Shown: positions 54,520 through 63,154, numbered from the stretch's first letter. The stretch is 64,000 nt of DNA from JAKOUL01 sp035378845 (GCA_035378845.1 DAOSUP010000006.1:30992-94991); one strand, 5' to 3'. Made by a program: numbers and translations. Notes: generated by a model from the letters alone, not told the origin.

Positions 54520-54939
54520 GTGAAACTTTCTACAAGATCCAGGTATGGTCTAAGAGCTCTTGTATTTCTTGCAAAACACTCAAATGAAGCTCCTATAAGT
54601 GTTCGTAGAATTTCTATGTCGGAAGATATACCACTAAGATATTTAGAGAGAATTATGAGAATTCTCTCACAAAAAGGATTTGTAAGAGCAGAGGTAGGAG
54701 CTGAAGGTGGTTATCTATTGTCAGACTCTCCAGAAAATATAAAAATCTTAGATGTAATTGAGGTTTTGGAAGGGAAACTTTCGTTAGTAAATTGTATTGA
54801 TGACCCATCTAAATGTGAGAGATTTAAAAATTGTTTTACAAGACCATTGTGGGAAGAAATAAGTGGAAATATTCGCAATACTTTATCTAAATATACCTTA
54901 GCTGATTTTGTAAAAGAAAAAGAAGAATCATTAAATTAA
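54520..54939 (+). CDS. Rrf2-family transcriptional regulator
   Basis: A 139-residue winged-helix regulator (STRSRYGLRALVFLAKHS, then the SEDIPLRYLERIMRILSQKG recognition region). Three cysteines, C-x6-C-x5-C in CIDDPSKCERFKNC, match the IscR/NsrR-type iron-sulfur site. The start is GTG at 54520 after GAGGTG and about 30 bases from the promoter start. It stands alone; its targets (iron-sulfur, nitrosative or sulfur metabolism) are unknown. Confidence 0.93.
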   Translation: MKLSTRSRYGLRALVFLAKHSNEAPISVRRISMSEDIPLRYLERIMRILSQKGFVRAEVGAEGGYLLSDSPENIKILDVIEVLEGKLSLVNCIDDPSKCERFKNCFTRPLWEEISGNIRNTLSKYTLADFVKEKEESLN

Positions 54940-54985
54940 ATAGATTAAAACTCGGATAAAATTAGACTTAGTTTTTTATGCACTT

Positions 54986-55990
54986 TTACACGTGAAATCT
55001 TATGTAGATTACATCTCCATCTTGGACTATATAATCTTTTTTCTCTATTCTTACTTTCTCTTCCTGATAAGCTTTTTTCCAATCCCCAAGTTCTGCAAGC
55101 TCATACCATGGTATAACTTCTGCACGAATAAAACCTCTTGCAATATCTGAATGGATAACATCTGCTGCTTCTAAAACAGTGCTTCCCTTTTTGAGTTTCC
55201 ATGCCCTTGCATCCTTTTCTCCAACAGTGAAAAAGGAGATAAGATTTGAAAATTCAAAAATCTTGTTGAAGATCAGAGTTCTTATATCTGAAGAGAGAGC
55301 GTACATAGATAGATATTCTAAAGCTTCTTTCTCGTCAAGCTCTATAAGTTCTTCCTCTAATTTTGCAGGGAATAGAAAATATATTTTATCTTTAAACTGT
55401 TTTTGGATGGAATCAATAAAAGTCGTATCTTCCAATTGAGAATTAGATATATTAATTATATAAAAGATGGGCTTAAGAGAGATGAAATTCCATGCAGAAA
55501 GAATTTTTAATTCGTCCTCTCTGAAATCTACAGATGAAAGGGGCTTTTCATCTAATAAGTTTTTGTGTATCTTTTCAAGTAGTCCTTTTTCTGCAATGCT
55601 TAATTTTCTATTTTTAAGTTGTCTTTCACATACTTCTAAATCTCTTAATATTAGTTCAGTCTCCTCTTTTGATATTTCTTCTTCTAAATCATACCCTTCT
55701 TTAAAAACAGGAATTAAATAAAAGATTATATCGGACTTTTGAATTCTCTCATAAAGTTGAGATGTAATAGAAGAGAATTTTACATTTCCTGGTGGATCTA
55801 CAAAATCAAGATTTATAAAGTTTAAAGATTTACTGTTAAATATTTTCCAAAGCTTTATAAGTCTTTCATCTTCCTTAGGTATAGAACAAACATTATATTC
55901 AGAAAGTTTTAGATGTGCTTTCCCTCTTGAAAGTACTTTTATTAATGTAGTTTTTCCCGATTGTGATTCTCCTACAATTAAATATCCCAT
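54986..55990 (-). CDS. YchF/Obg-like GTPase paralogue with TGS domain
   Basis: A 334-residue protein. Walker A is GESQSGKT (7-14) rather than the YchF consensus NVGKST; VDPPGN stands where YchF has DVPG. The C-terminal third ends in a DUF933/TGS-like region (GSTVLEAADVIHSDIARGFIRAEV and DGDVIYIRF). The middle is poorly conserved and the usual N-x-x-E/D specificity motif is blurred (NISNSQ). It is probably a divergent YchF paralogue acting at the ribosome, but nucleotide preference is doubtful. Confidence 0.8.
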   Translation of the reverse strand: MGYLIVGESQSGKTTLIKVLSRGKAHLKLSEYNVCSIPKEDERLIKLWKIFNSKSLNFINLDFVDPPGNVKFSSITSQLYERIQKSDIIFYLIPVFKEGYDLEEEISKEETELILRDLEVCERQLKNRKLSIAEKGLLEKIHKNLLDEKPLSSVDFREDELKILSAWNFISLKPIFYIINISNSQLEDTTFIDSIQKQFKDKIYFLFPAKLEEELIELDEKEALEYLSMYALSSDIRTLIFNKIFEFSNLISFFTVGEKDARAWKLKKGSTVLEAADVIHSDIARGFIRAEVIPWYELAELGDWKKAYQEEKVRIEKKDYIVQDGDVIYIRFHV

Positions 55991-55996
55991 AATAAA

Positions 55997-56413
55997 TTAA
56001 AGATCAAACACCACTTGAATAGTCCAGTGATCTCCATGATTTTCTATTTTTAATAGATTAAAAGTAGCAGCCTTTATCTCCCTTTGCAGCTCATGCTTTT
56101 TAGGATCAAATTTTTCACCAAAGCAATGACTTATTAATTGATTACTACCAATAAGTGTTATTTTAAATTCCTTAAAAAGAAGTTTTTTAACTTCAAACAC
56201 ATAAAGAAGTTCATTTAACCATGTAACAAGAAGAGATTCTAAATCCTCTGCATCCACCTCTATATCAAAGCTTGTTTTTTCTTGGATTGAATTTAAAGGG
56301 CACATGAGATCAAACATTGCTTCAGCGACAGAACAAAAAGCCTCTTCCTTTGTTGTTCCATAGGCGATCACACCAATATCAGCTGTATGTTCTAAAAGTT
56401 CATACTTTTTCAT
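55997..56413 (-). CDS. Archease
   Basis: A 138-residue protein with archease features: YELLEHTADIGVIAYG at the N-terminus, a D/E-rich metal site (DAEDLESLLVTWLNELLY) and the C-terminal EIKAATFNLLKI with a terminal beta strand. Archease activates the RNA ligase RtcB and is scattered in bacteria, usually next to rtcB. No rtcB is in this window. It overlaps gyrA by 4 bases. Confidence 0.93.
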   Translation of the reverse strand: MKKYELLEHTADIGVIAYGTTKEEAFCSVAEAMFDLMCPLNSIQEKTSFDIEVDAEDLESLLVTWLNELLYVFEVKKLLFKEFKITLIGSNQLISHCFGEKFDPKKHELQREIKAATFNLLKIENHGDHWTIQVVFDL

Positions 56414-58833
56414 TCTTCCCTACTTACAAAATCAAGACTAACCACATAATCATCAGAATTAAGCTTTACAAGCTTAACTCCTTGAGAGTTTCTACCAAGT
56501 ATTGGAACATTCTCTGCAGATAACCTTACTACTTGCCCTTTTTGAGTTGTTATTAAAATTTCATCATTGGGACTAACACTTTTTACTGCCACAAGATCTC
56601 CTGTCTTTGGAGTAATTTTGATTGCTCTTACTCCTGTCCCTCCTCTTCTTTGTGGATTAAACATATCTATTTTAACTCTTTTTCCTATTCCTAAAGAAGT
56701 CACAAGAAGTATATCTTTTGAATCTTCAGCAATAATTCCTCCAACTACTAAGTCATCTTTTCTAAGCTTTATCCCAGTAACCCCACGAGCCACTCTTCCC
56801 GTAGGTCTTATATTTTTCTCATCAAATCTTATAGCCTTTCCCTTCTTTGTAAATAACATAACTTGGTTATTTCCACTGGTAAGAAATACATTAACTAAAA
56901 AATCTTCCTCATCAAGTTTTATGGCATATATGCCAGATTTTCGTGCATTTTTAAATTCTTCTACTGAAGTCTTTTTTACTATACCTTTTGAGGTAACAAA
57001 TAGTAAATATTGATCTTTCTGGAATGTGTTTAAAGAGATTATTTCTGTAATCTTCTCGTCATCGTTAATGCCAATGTAATTCTTAATGGGTACTCCTTTG
57101 CTCTGTCTTGAGGTCTCTTCTAATTCATAAGTCTTAATAACAAAAATTCTTCCCTTATCACTAAAAAGTAGTAGCGTACTTCTTGTAGAGGCAACTAAAA
57201 ATGAAACCATTATATCTTGTCGGTTATTAGCAAGTGTATTTAAGCCTTTTCCTCCTCTTTTCTGAAGCTGATAAGTTGAAAGAGGAAGCCTCTTTATATA
57301 TCCTTCCTCAGTTAGACATACTATTTCAAGATTGTCTGGAAGAAGGTCTTCTATAGTTAAAATGGTTTTTTCTTCTTCCTCAATGGTAGTTTTTCTACTA
57401 TCAGCATATTTTGTTTTTATTTCTTTTAACTCATTAGCAATTACTTCCCATAATTTCTTTTCATCAGTTAATATTTTCTCAAGTCTATCTATATTTCCTT
57501 TTATCTCTTCTAATTCTCCTACTAATTTCTCCTTCTCAAGTTTTGTAAGTTGATGTAGTCTCATATCAAGGATTGCTTGAGCTTGAGGCTGAGTAAGTTT
57601 GAATCTTATTATTAATTCTTCCCTTGCCCTTTCTGCATTTTCTGAATTTCTTATAACTTTTATAACTTCATCTAAATTCTGAATAGCAATAAGAAGTCCC
57701 TCTAAAATATGAGCTCTATTTTTTGCTTTCTCAAGCTCAAATTTTGTTCTTCTTGTAACAACATCTTTTCTATGCTCTAAAAATACCTTTAAAAGTTCAA
57801 TAAGAGTAAATATCTTAGGTTGTCCATCTAAAATTGCAAGTGTTATAACTCCAAAAGTTGTTTGTAGCTGAGTATGTTTATATAGTTGGTTTATAACTAC
57901 TTGAGGATCTGCTTCCTTTTTAAGCTCAATTACTATCCTTATTCCGTGTCCATCTGATTCATCTCTAAGATCTTTAATTCCAATTATCTTTCTTTCTTGT
58001 ACAAGTTGTGCAATTTGAGTTAAAAGGTTAGCTTTATTCACTTGGTAAGGAATTTCAGTTACGACTAAACTTTTTTCTCCCTTTTTATTGTCTTCTGTTT
58101 TTATCCTTGCTCTTAATATAATTTTCCCCTTACCAGTAAGATAACTTTCTCTTATACCCTTTCTGCCTACGATGATTCCTCCTGTAGGAAAATCAGGACC
58201 TTTTATGAATTGTAGGATTTCATCTAATTCTGCATCAGGTTTTTCAATAAGATACAGCAGCGCATCTATTAATTCCCCTAAATTGTGAGGAGGAATATTT
58301 GTTGCCATTCCTACGGCTATACCTGAAGAACCATTCATTAGAAGTTGTGGAACTTTGGTAGGAAGTACTATTGGCTCCTTCAATGAGTTATCATAGTTAG
58401 GTATAAAGTCAACCACATCCTTTTCTATATCAGCAATAAGTTCTGATGCAATTGCGGCAAGTCTAACTTCGGTATATCTCATTGCTGCAGGTTCGTCACC
58501 ATCTACAGAGCCAAAATTTCCATGTCCATCTACAAGGGGATATCTAAAGGAAAAATCTTGAGCCATTCTTACAAGGGCATCATATACTGTAGCATCTCCA
58601 TGAGGATGATATCTACCAAGAACATTACCGACTATGTGAGCACTCTTTTTATATGGCCTATTGTAAAACATCCCAGATTCATACATAGAGTAAAGAATCC
58701 TACGTTGTACTGGCTTTAATCCATCTCTTGCATCAGGCAAAGCTCTACCCACAATTACGCTCATAGCGTAATCTAAATAGGCACTTTCCATCTCTTTTTC
58801 TAAACCAATTAGAATTATCTTACCTTTCTCCAT
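56410..58833 (-). CDS. gyrA: DNA gyrase subunit A
   Basis: An 807-residue topoisomerase subunit. The catalytic tyrosine is Tyr120 in AAMRYTEV. The C-terminal propeller carries the GyrA box QKRGGKG, which distinguishes it from ParC. It heads a minus-strand operon with archease and the YchF-like GTPase. Between 58834 and 58929 I see only an AT-rich stretch with an imperfect small palindrome. Confidence 0.97.
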   Translation of the reverse strand: MEKGKIILIGLEKEMESAYLDYAMSVIVGRALPDARDGLKPVQRRILYSMYESGMFYNRPYKKSAHIVGNVLGRYHPHGDATVYDALVRMAQDFSFRYPLVDGHGNFGSVDGDEPAAMRYTEVRLAAIASELIADIEKDVVDFIPNYDNSLKEPIVLPTKVPQLLMNGSSGIAVGMATNIPPHNLGELIDALLYLIEKPDAELDEILQFIKGPDFPTGGIIVGRKGIRESYLTGKGKIILRARIKTEDNKKGEKSLVVTEIPYQVNKANLLTQIAQLVQERKIIGIKDLRDESDGHGIRIVIELKKEADPQVVINQLYKHTQLQTTFGVITLAILDGQPKIFTLIELLKVFLEHRKDVVTRRTKFELEKAKNRAHILEGLLIAIQNLDEVIKVIRNSENAERAREELIIRFKLTQPQAQAILDMRLHQLTKLEKEKLVGELEEIKGNIDRLEKILTDEKKLWEVIANELKEIKTKYADSRKTTIEEEEKTILTIEDLLPDNLEIVCLTEEGYIKRLPLSTYQLQKRGGKGLNTLANNRQDIMVSFLVASTRSTLLLFSDKGRIFVIKTYELEETSRQSKGVPIKNYIGINDDEKITEIISLNTFQKDQYLLFVTSKGIVKKTSVEEFKNARKSGIYAIKLDEEDFLVNVFLTSGNNQVMLFTKKGKAIRFDEKNIRPTGRVARGVTGIKLRKDDLVVGGIIAEDSKDILLVTSLGIGKRVKIDMFNPQRRGGTGVRAIKITPKTGDLVAVKSVSPNDEILITTQKGQVVRLSAENVPILGRNSQGVKLVKLNSDDYVVSLDFVSREE

Positions 58834-58929
58834 TTTTCCCTTTCAAAAATAAAAAGATTTATAGAAGGACTATATATTCTAACATAGGATAACTTATTTT
58901 TCTATAGTTCAAAACTATATTTATGAGAT

Positions 58930-59574
58930 CTATTTTTTTATAAAATGGATGATTAAAAGAGTTCCACTCTTGATTTTTATCTGTGCTATATTTTGAGTAA
59001 ATTCATTGCTTATTCCTCGGGTAAGATTTCTGTAAAGAGACTCATTATATAAAGGATATTTAAGTCCTTCTGAAGAGATACCTTCTACAACTTCAGAAAA
59101 TGGGATAAGGGAGATTAGATCCCCCTTATCCCCAAAGAAAGATTTTTCTTCCTGTCCTTTCATTATTGAGATTCTTATATTCTTGTCTATTACTAAGATT
59201 TCTATTCTATTTTCCTTTATTCTTTCAAGAAAAAATAAGTTAGCCAGAAGATGATCTATTCTTCCTCCAAGAAGACCTATAAAATAGATAACTTCAGGAT
59301 TGTAATTTAGTGCTTCTCTTACTGCAAGTTCTAAATCAGTTTTATCTTTCTCTTTTGGATAAATTTTCCATTCAATTTTGCTACTTACTAATTTTTCTCC
59401 TATTTCCTTGGGAAAAGAGTCTAAATCTCCTACTATAATATTGGGAAGAAGCCCTAATTCTAAAGCCTTTTTAGTGCCACCATCGGCACATATGATTTTA
59501 TCTATAGGAAGAATATCTTCTATGTCTGAAAACTCTAAGTGGTTTTCTCCATTAGCAAAAATTAATATTTTCAT
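58930..59574 (-). CDS. thiN: Thiamine diphosphokinase
   Basis: A 214-residue enzyme transferring pyrophosphate from ATP to thiamine. Motifs are CADGGTKKALELG, NIIVGDLDSFPKE, KEKDKTDLELAV and FIGLLGGRIDHLLANL. It starts just after the thiT stop and is under the same TPP riboswitch, so uptake and activation of thiamine are co-regulated. It contains an internal 10-bp perfect inverted repeat (59102-59132). Confidence 0.95.
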   Translation of the reverse strand: MKILIFANGENHLEFSDIEDILPIDKIICADGGTKKALELGLLPNIIVGDLDSFPKEIGEKLVSSKIEWKIYPKEKDKTDLELAVREALNYNPEVIYFIGLLGGRIDHLLANLFFLERIKENRIEILVIDKNIRISIMKGQEEKSFFGDKGDLISLIPFSEVVEGISSEGLKYPLYNESLYRNLTRGISNEFTQNIAQIKIKSGTLLIIHFIKK

Positions 59575-60384
59575 CTAATTTTCCATAGCCTGCTTCAGTT
59601 TTGGATAGACAAGAAGTACTAAAGGTAAACATATGAAAGTACTTGGAAAAACAACAAACAAGTTATATATAAATGAATACAACCATGCCGCAGTTCCAGG
59701 TGGGGTATATTGAGAAAAGAATATAATACCTGATAGAAAATGGGCAAGTAATCTTCCTGCTCCTCCTAAGAGTACTCCTAATTCTATTGGTTCCAGACTT
59801 TTTCTCAAATAAGCTCCATATAAAAGAAGACCACCACCTAATATTCCCACAATAAGAATCACAACTTTTGTTATAGGGTACCACTTTATCTTAAATTCTA
59901 AATCTTTTATCTCTCCTTGAATCTCATTTTTTTCCTCTTCATTTACTACTGATTCAACTTTTAATTTCAGCTCTTCCAAAGAATTTTTAGCTTGAGGAAG
60001 TTCTGAGGATATATTTATATAAAAGAAGACTGATCCTAAAAGGAATAAAATGGCAATTAATGAACTTACTACTCTTGAAACTTTTAAGTTTTTAACAATA
60101 CCAGCAAGTCCAATTAGACCAAAGGCAATGGGATAGTCTAAGAGATATTGTAGCCAGTGCACCACATAAAGATCTTGCAGTGAATGTAATATTCCGTAAA
60201 CTACTCCCACAAAAATTCCTGGAACTGTCCCCCATCTAAGAGCAAATATGAAAAGAGGAAGCATTTGAAGACTGATACTTCCTCCTTGGGGCATTTCTCC
60301 AATACGGATATACCACAGCAAAAGTGATAAGGCAACACTTAAAGCTCCTTCAGTGAGTATTTGGATAGACTTTTTATTACCCAT
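59575..60384 (-). CDS. thiT: Thiamine ECF transporter S component (ThiT-like)
   Basis: A 269-residue membrane protein; ThiT is normally about 180-200. The substrate motif EMPQGGSISLQMLPL and the C-terminal GRLLAHFLSGIIFF are typical. Extra length comes from about 60 residues between helices (SSELPQAKNSLEELKLKVES onward) that look like a charged coiled coil. Preceded by AGGAGG and a TPP riboswitch. It needs the shared ECF module, not encoded here. Confidence 0.92.
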   Translation of the reverse strand: MGNKKSIQILTEGALSVALSLLLWYIRIGEMPQGGSISLQMLPLFIFALRWGTVPGIFVGVVYGILHSLQDLYVVHWLQYLLDYPIAFGLIGLAGIVKNLKVSRVVSSLIAILFLLGSVFFYINISSELPQAKNSLEELKLKVESVVNEEEKNEIQGEIKDLEFKIKWYPITKVVILIVGILGGGLLLYGAYLRKSLEPIELGVLLGGAGRLLAHFLSGIIFFSQYTPPGTAAWLYSFIYNLFVVFPSTFICLPLVLLVYPKLKQAMEN

Positions 60385-60402
60385 AGGGTTTATACCTCCT
60401 AT

Positions 60403-60446
60403 AAAAATTTAAGGTTCCCTGCCAGCTAAGAGGAGGGAACCTTAAA
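60403..60446 (-). terminator. Riboswitch-controlled terminator before thiT
   Basis: On the minus strand a perfect 13-bp stem (TTTAAGGTTCCCT and complement, 60408-60446) with a 13-base loop is followed by TTTTT (60403-60407). Loop and right-arm bases 60420-60426 are complementary to 60466-60472 in the aptamer, giving an antiterminator. Confidence 0.9.
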
Positions 60447-60452
60447 TTAAAA

Positions 60453-60550
60453 AACCCTTCCCTTCGCTGGCATTACCCAGATCAGGTTCAAAGGGTTAGT
60501 AGCTCCTGCTACACTCTCAGCCCCGGATCAGGGGCTCCCCCGGGAACCAC
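60453..60550 (-). promoter_or_regulatory. TPP riboswitch aptamer (THI element)
   Basis: On the minus strand the hallmarks appear in order: CTGAGA, then ACCCTTTGAACCTGAT, then CTGGGTAATGCCAGCGAAGG. These are the pyrimidine- and pyrophosphate-sensing parts of the THI box. It controls thiT and thiN through the terminator downstream. Confidence 0.97.
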
Positions 60551-60571
60551 TTATTTTTCAGTGTTATTATA

Positions 60572-61249
60572 TCATGAATCTTTAACTCTTTCTTTTATAA
60601 TTTTTTCTAAATACTCAACTCTACTTTCTAAATATGTAATCTTTGCATTAAGTTCTTCAATAAGTTTTAACCCAGGATCTGGAAAATTTCCATGTTCTAA
60701 CATATCTTTTGAAGTAAGCTTTTTCCCTTCCTGGGAAATAATTCTTCCTGGTACTCCAACCACTGTACAGTTTGGAGGCACAGATTTTAATACAACGGAT
60801 CCTGCTCCTATTCTTGAATTATCTCCAATGGTTATTGGTCCAAGAACTTTTACTCCTGCGCCAATCACCACATTATTTCCTATAGTAGGATGTCTTTTTC
60901 CCTTCTCCTTTCCAGTACCACCTAAGGTAACACCTTGATACATTAACACGTTGTCTCCAATCTCGGTGGTTTCTCCAATAACTACTCCCATACCATGATC
61001 AATAAAAAACCCTTTGCCAATTTTTGCTCCTGGATGTATTTCAATACCTGTAAGAAATCTATTTATCTGAGATATAAGTCTTGGGATGAGTGGAATTTTA
61101 AGCTTCCATAAAAAATGGGCTAATCTATGTAAAAGAATAGCATGAAACCCAGGATAACACAAAATTACTTCAAGAAAATTCCTTGCTGCAGGGTCTTTCT
61201 CAAAAACAGCTTTATAGTCAGCTATTATAGTCTCTATTGTTTTAAACAT
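60572..61249 (-). CDS. cysE: Serine O-acetyltransferase
   Basis: A 225-residue left-handed beta-helix acetyltransferase making O-acetylserine for cysteine synthesis. Motifs are IEIHPGAKIGKGFFIDHGMG, VVIGETTEIGDNVLMYQGVT and the C-terminal hexapeptide repeats ending VVGVPGRII. The start is ATG 61249 after GAGGTG; a longer frame to 61309 lacks a ribosome site. cysK is not adjacent. Confidence 0.96.
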   Translation of the reverse strand: MFKTIETIIADYKAVFEKDPAARNFLEVILCYPGFHAILLHRLAHFLWKLKIPLIPRLISQINRFLTGIEIHPGAKIGKGFFIDHGMGVVIGETTEIGDNVLMYQGVTLGGTGKEKGKRHPTIGNNVVIGAGVKVLGPITIGDNSRIGAGSVVLKSVPPNCTVVGVPGRIISQEGKKLTSKDMLEHGNFPDPGLKLIEELNAKITYLESRVEYLEKIIKERVKDS

Positions 61250-61345
61250 TCCGCACCTCAATTTATACCCTTTTGGTGTAAAAATAACATAGAAGTACAA
61301 AAATATCAAGTATAAAAATTAGTTTTTTTTTCCAAGATGTTGTTA

Positions 61346-61351
61346 TATAAT
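61346..61351 (+). promoter_or_regulatory. -10 element before the trpB2 leader
   Basis: A perfect TATAAT (61346-61351) lies 30 bases before the leader ORF. The 17-18 base upstream position is a T-run, not a recognisable -35. Confidence 0.45.
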
Positions 61352-61381
61352 AGTCCATAATATTGAAAGGGGGAGGTACAT

Positions 61382-61429
61382 ATGAGTAAGTTTTGTTTTT
61401 ACAGAAAGGAGGAATTTCATGCCAGATAA
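61382..61429 (+). CDS. Possible 15-residue leader peptide of trpB2
   Basis: An ATG 5 bases after GGGGGAGG opens 15 codons (MSKFCFYRKEEFHAR) whose stop (61427-61429) lies just inside trpB2, so the two overlap by 11 bases. It has no Trp codon but F-C-F-Y in codons 4-7. Translation through it would cover the trpB2 ribosome site AAAGGAGG. Function is inferred only. Confidence 0.45.
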   Translation: MSKFCFYRKEEFHAR

Positions 61430-62774
61430 AAGAAAGTTTTTGTTGGATGAATCAAAGTTACCTAAGGATTGGTATAATATTATTTCCGATCTGCCATTTC
61501 CACTTCCAGTAGCACTTAATCCTGCTACTTTGAAGCCTATCTCTCCTGAAGATTTAGCTCCTATTTTCCCCATGGAACTTATTAAGCAAGAAGTCAGTCA
61601 GGAGAGATATATCCCTATACCAGAAGAGGTTTTGGAAATCTACAGACTTTGGAGACCTACTCCGCTTTTTAGAGCAATTAACTTAGAAAAGTATTTAGAT
61701 ACTCCCGCTCATATATATTACAAGTATGAAGGAGGAAGTCCTCCTGGAAGTCATAAACCAAATACTGCAGTAGCACAAGCTTTTTACAATAAAATGGAGG
61801 GAGTAAAAAGATTAACTACTGAAACAGGAGCAGGACAGTGGGGATCTGCACTTGCTATGGCTTGTAACTTTTTTAATTTAGAGTGTAAGGTCTATATGGT
61901 AAAGGTTAGCTATTATCAAAAGCCTTATAGAAGATCTCTTATAGAAGTATGGGGTGCTAAGGTAGTACCAAGTCCAAGTCAAGATACAGAGGCAGGTAGA
62001 AGAATTTTAGAACAAGATCCTGATTCTCCTGGTGCTTTAGGAGTTGCTATAAGTGAAGCAGTTGAAGATGCTGTAAAAAGGGATGACACAAAATATTCTT
62101 TGGGAAGTGTTTTAAACCATGTACTTTTGCATCAAACTATAATAGGAGAAGAGGCATTAATGCAGATGGAAATGGCAGGAGAATTTCCAGATGTGGTGAT
62201 TGGATGTGTGGGAGGAGGAAGTAATTTTGCAGGAATCTCCTTCCCATTTGTAAGGGAGAAGTTTAAAGGAAAGAAAATAAGATTTATTGCAGTGGAGCCT
62301 GAGTCATGCCCCAGCCTTACAAAGGGACTTTATACATATGATTTTGGAGATGTGGCTAAAGCCACACCTCTTCTTAAGATGTATACTTTAGGACATAATT
62401 TTATGCCTCCGGCGATACATGCAGGAGGTCTTAGATATCATGGTGTAGCTCCTTTAGTGAGTGCTTTACATCAACAAGGATATATAGAAGCAAGAGCTTG
62501 CCCTCAATTAAGAGTCTTTGAGGCAGGCATTACATTTGCAAAGACAGAAGGAATTCTTCCTGCACCAGAAGCTAATCATGCAATAAGGGTAGCTATTGAT
62601 GAAGCTTTAGATGCAAAAGAAAAAGGAGAAAAGAGAGTTATATTATTTAATCTTAGTGGTAATGGTTTCTTTGACTTATCAGCCTATGATCAATATTTAT
62701 CTGGGAAATTAGAGGATTATTTCTATCCAAAAGAAAAGATAGAAGAATCTCTCAAGAACCTTCCCAAGGTATAA
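61419..62774 (+). CDS. Tryptophan synthase beta-like protein (TrpB2)
   Basis: A 451-residue PLP enzyme of the TrpB2 type, longer than TrpB1 (about 400). The PLP lysine is Lys113 in PPGSHKPNTA, the phosphate-binding loop is VGGGSNFAG, and TETGAGQWGSAL holds the catalytic Glu. TrpB2 uses serine and indole, often without TrpA. No other trp gene is near, so it may salvage indole. Confidence 0.93.
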   Translation: MPDKRKFLLDESKLPKDWYNIISDLPFPLPVALNPATLKPISPEDLAPIFPMELIKQEVSQERYIPIPEEVLEIYRLWRPTPLFRAINLEKYLDTPAHIYYKYEGGSPPGSHKPNTAVAQAFYNKMEGVKRLTTETGAGQWGSALAMACNFFNLECKVYMVKVSYYQKPYRRSLIEVWGAKVVPSPSQDTEAGRRILEQDPDSPGALGVAISEAVEDAVKRDDTKYSLGSVLNHVLLHQTIIGEEALMQMEMAGEFPDVVIGCVGGGSNFAGISFPFVREKFKGKKIRFIAVEPESCPSLTKGLYTYDFGDVAKATPLLKMYTLGHNFMPPAIHAGGLRYHGVAPLVSALHQQGYIEARACPQLRVFEAGITFAKTEGILPAPEANHAIRVAIDEALDAKEKGEKRVILFNLSGNGFFDLSAYDQYLSGKLEDYFYPKEKIEESLKNLPKV

Positions 62775-62788
62775 ATAATAGTTAGTAC

Positions 62789-62831
62789 TTGAACTTTCAG
62801 AGAGAATAGTTTATAATTCTTTCTGAAAGTT
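62789..62831 (+). promoter_or_regulatory. tRNA promoter embedded in a long palindrome
   Basis: TTGAAC (62789-62794) and TATAAT (62812-62817) are 17 bases apart. They lie within a 16-bp stem (62792-62807 with 62816-62831, one G-T pair, 8-base loop) that ends on the base before tRNA-Met. The palindrome may also end the trpB2 transcript. Confidence 0.7.
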
Positions 62832-62906
62832 GGGCCCGTAGCTCAGCGGCAGAGCAGCCGGCTCATAACCGGTTGGTTCCAGGTTCGAATCCTGGCGGGC
62901 CCACCA
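62832..62906 (+). tRNA. tRNA with CAT anticodon (elongator Met, or Ile2)
   Basis: A 75-base cloverleaf with encoded CCA; anticodon loop CTCATAA. The acceptor GGGCCCG/CGGGCCC has a normal G1-C72 pair and the anticodon stem lacks the three G-C pairs of initiators, so it is not fMet. Met versus lysidine-modified Ile cannot be decided by eye. Confidence 0.93.
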
Positions 62907-62935
62907 TCTTTTATATATAGGAAACAAAAAAGGGA

Positions 62936-63010
62936 GGGCGGATGGCTCAGTGGCAGAGCACCTGCTTCACATGCAGGGGGTCGTAGGTTCAAATCCTGCT
63001 CCGCCCACCA
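62936..63010 (+). tRNA. tRNA-Val (CAC)
   Basis: A 75-base cloverleaf with encoded CCA. The anticodon loop TTCACAT is closed by CCTGC/GCAGG; its acceptor matches that of tRNA-Val(TAC) at 42952. It lies 29 bases after the CAT tRNA and likely shares its promoter. The following 280 bases hold no gene but a regulatory site. Confidence 0.95.
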
Positions 63011-63154
63011 TTAATTTTAAATCTCTAAAAAAAATCTGAAACTTCAAGGTTGTGTAAATAAGCTAATAAACCTATTGACAAAAACCATGCCCTCTTACTT
63101 TATTTAGATATAAGATTAGCACTTTTTGAATTTCTCTTTTTAATTTATTAAAAG

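Noticed and set aside
58834..58929. gyrA promoter
   Set aside because: TAGAAT-like -10 sequences exist but none has a -35 at the right spacing.
59102..59132. 10-bp perfect inverted repeat in thiN as a third intragenic terminator
   Set aside because: The run after it on the minus strand is only ATTTTC, so the terminator case is weak; kept as a note.
61250..61309. Longer cysE start
   Set aside because: No ribosome site; the ATG at 61249 follows GAGGTG and gives normal family length.
62832..62906. Initiator tRNA
   Set aside because: G1-C72 is paired and the anticodon stem lacks the three G-C pairs of initiators.
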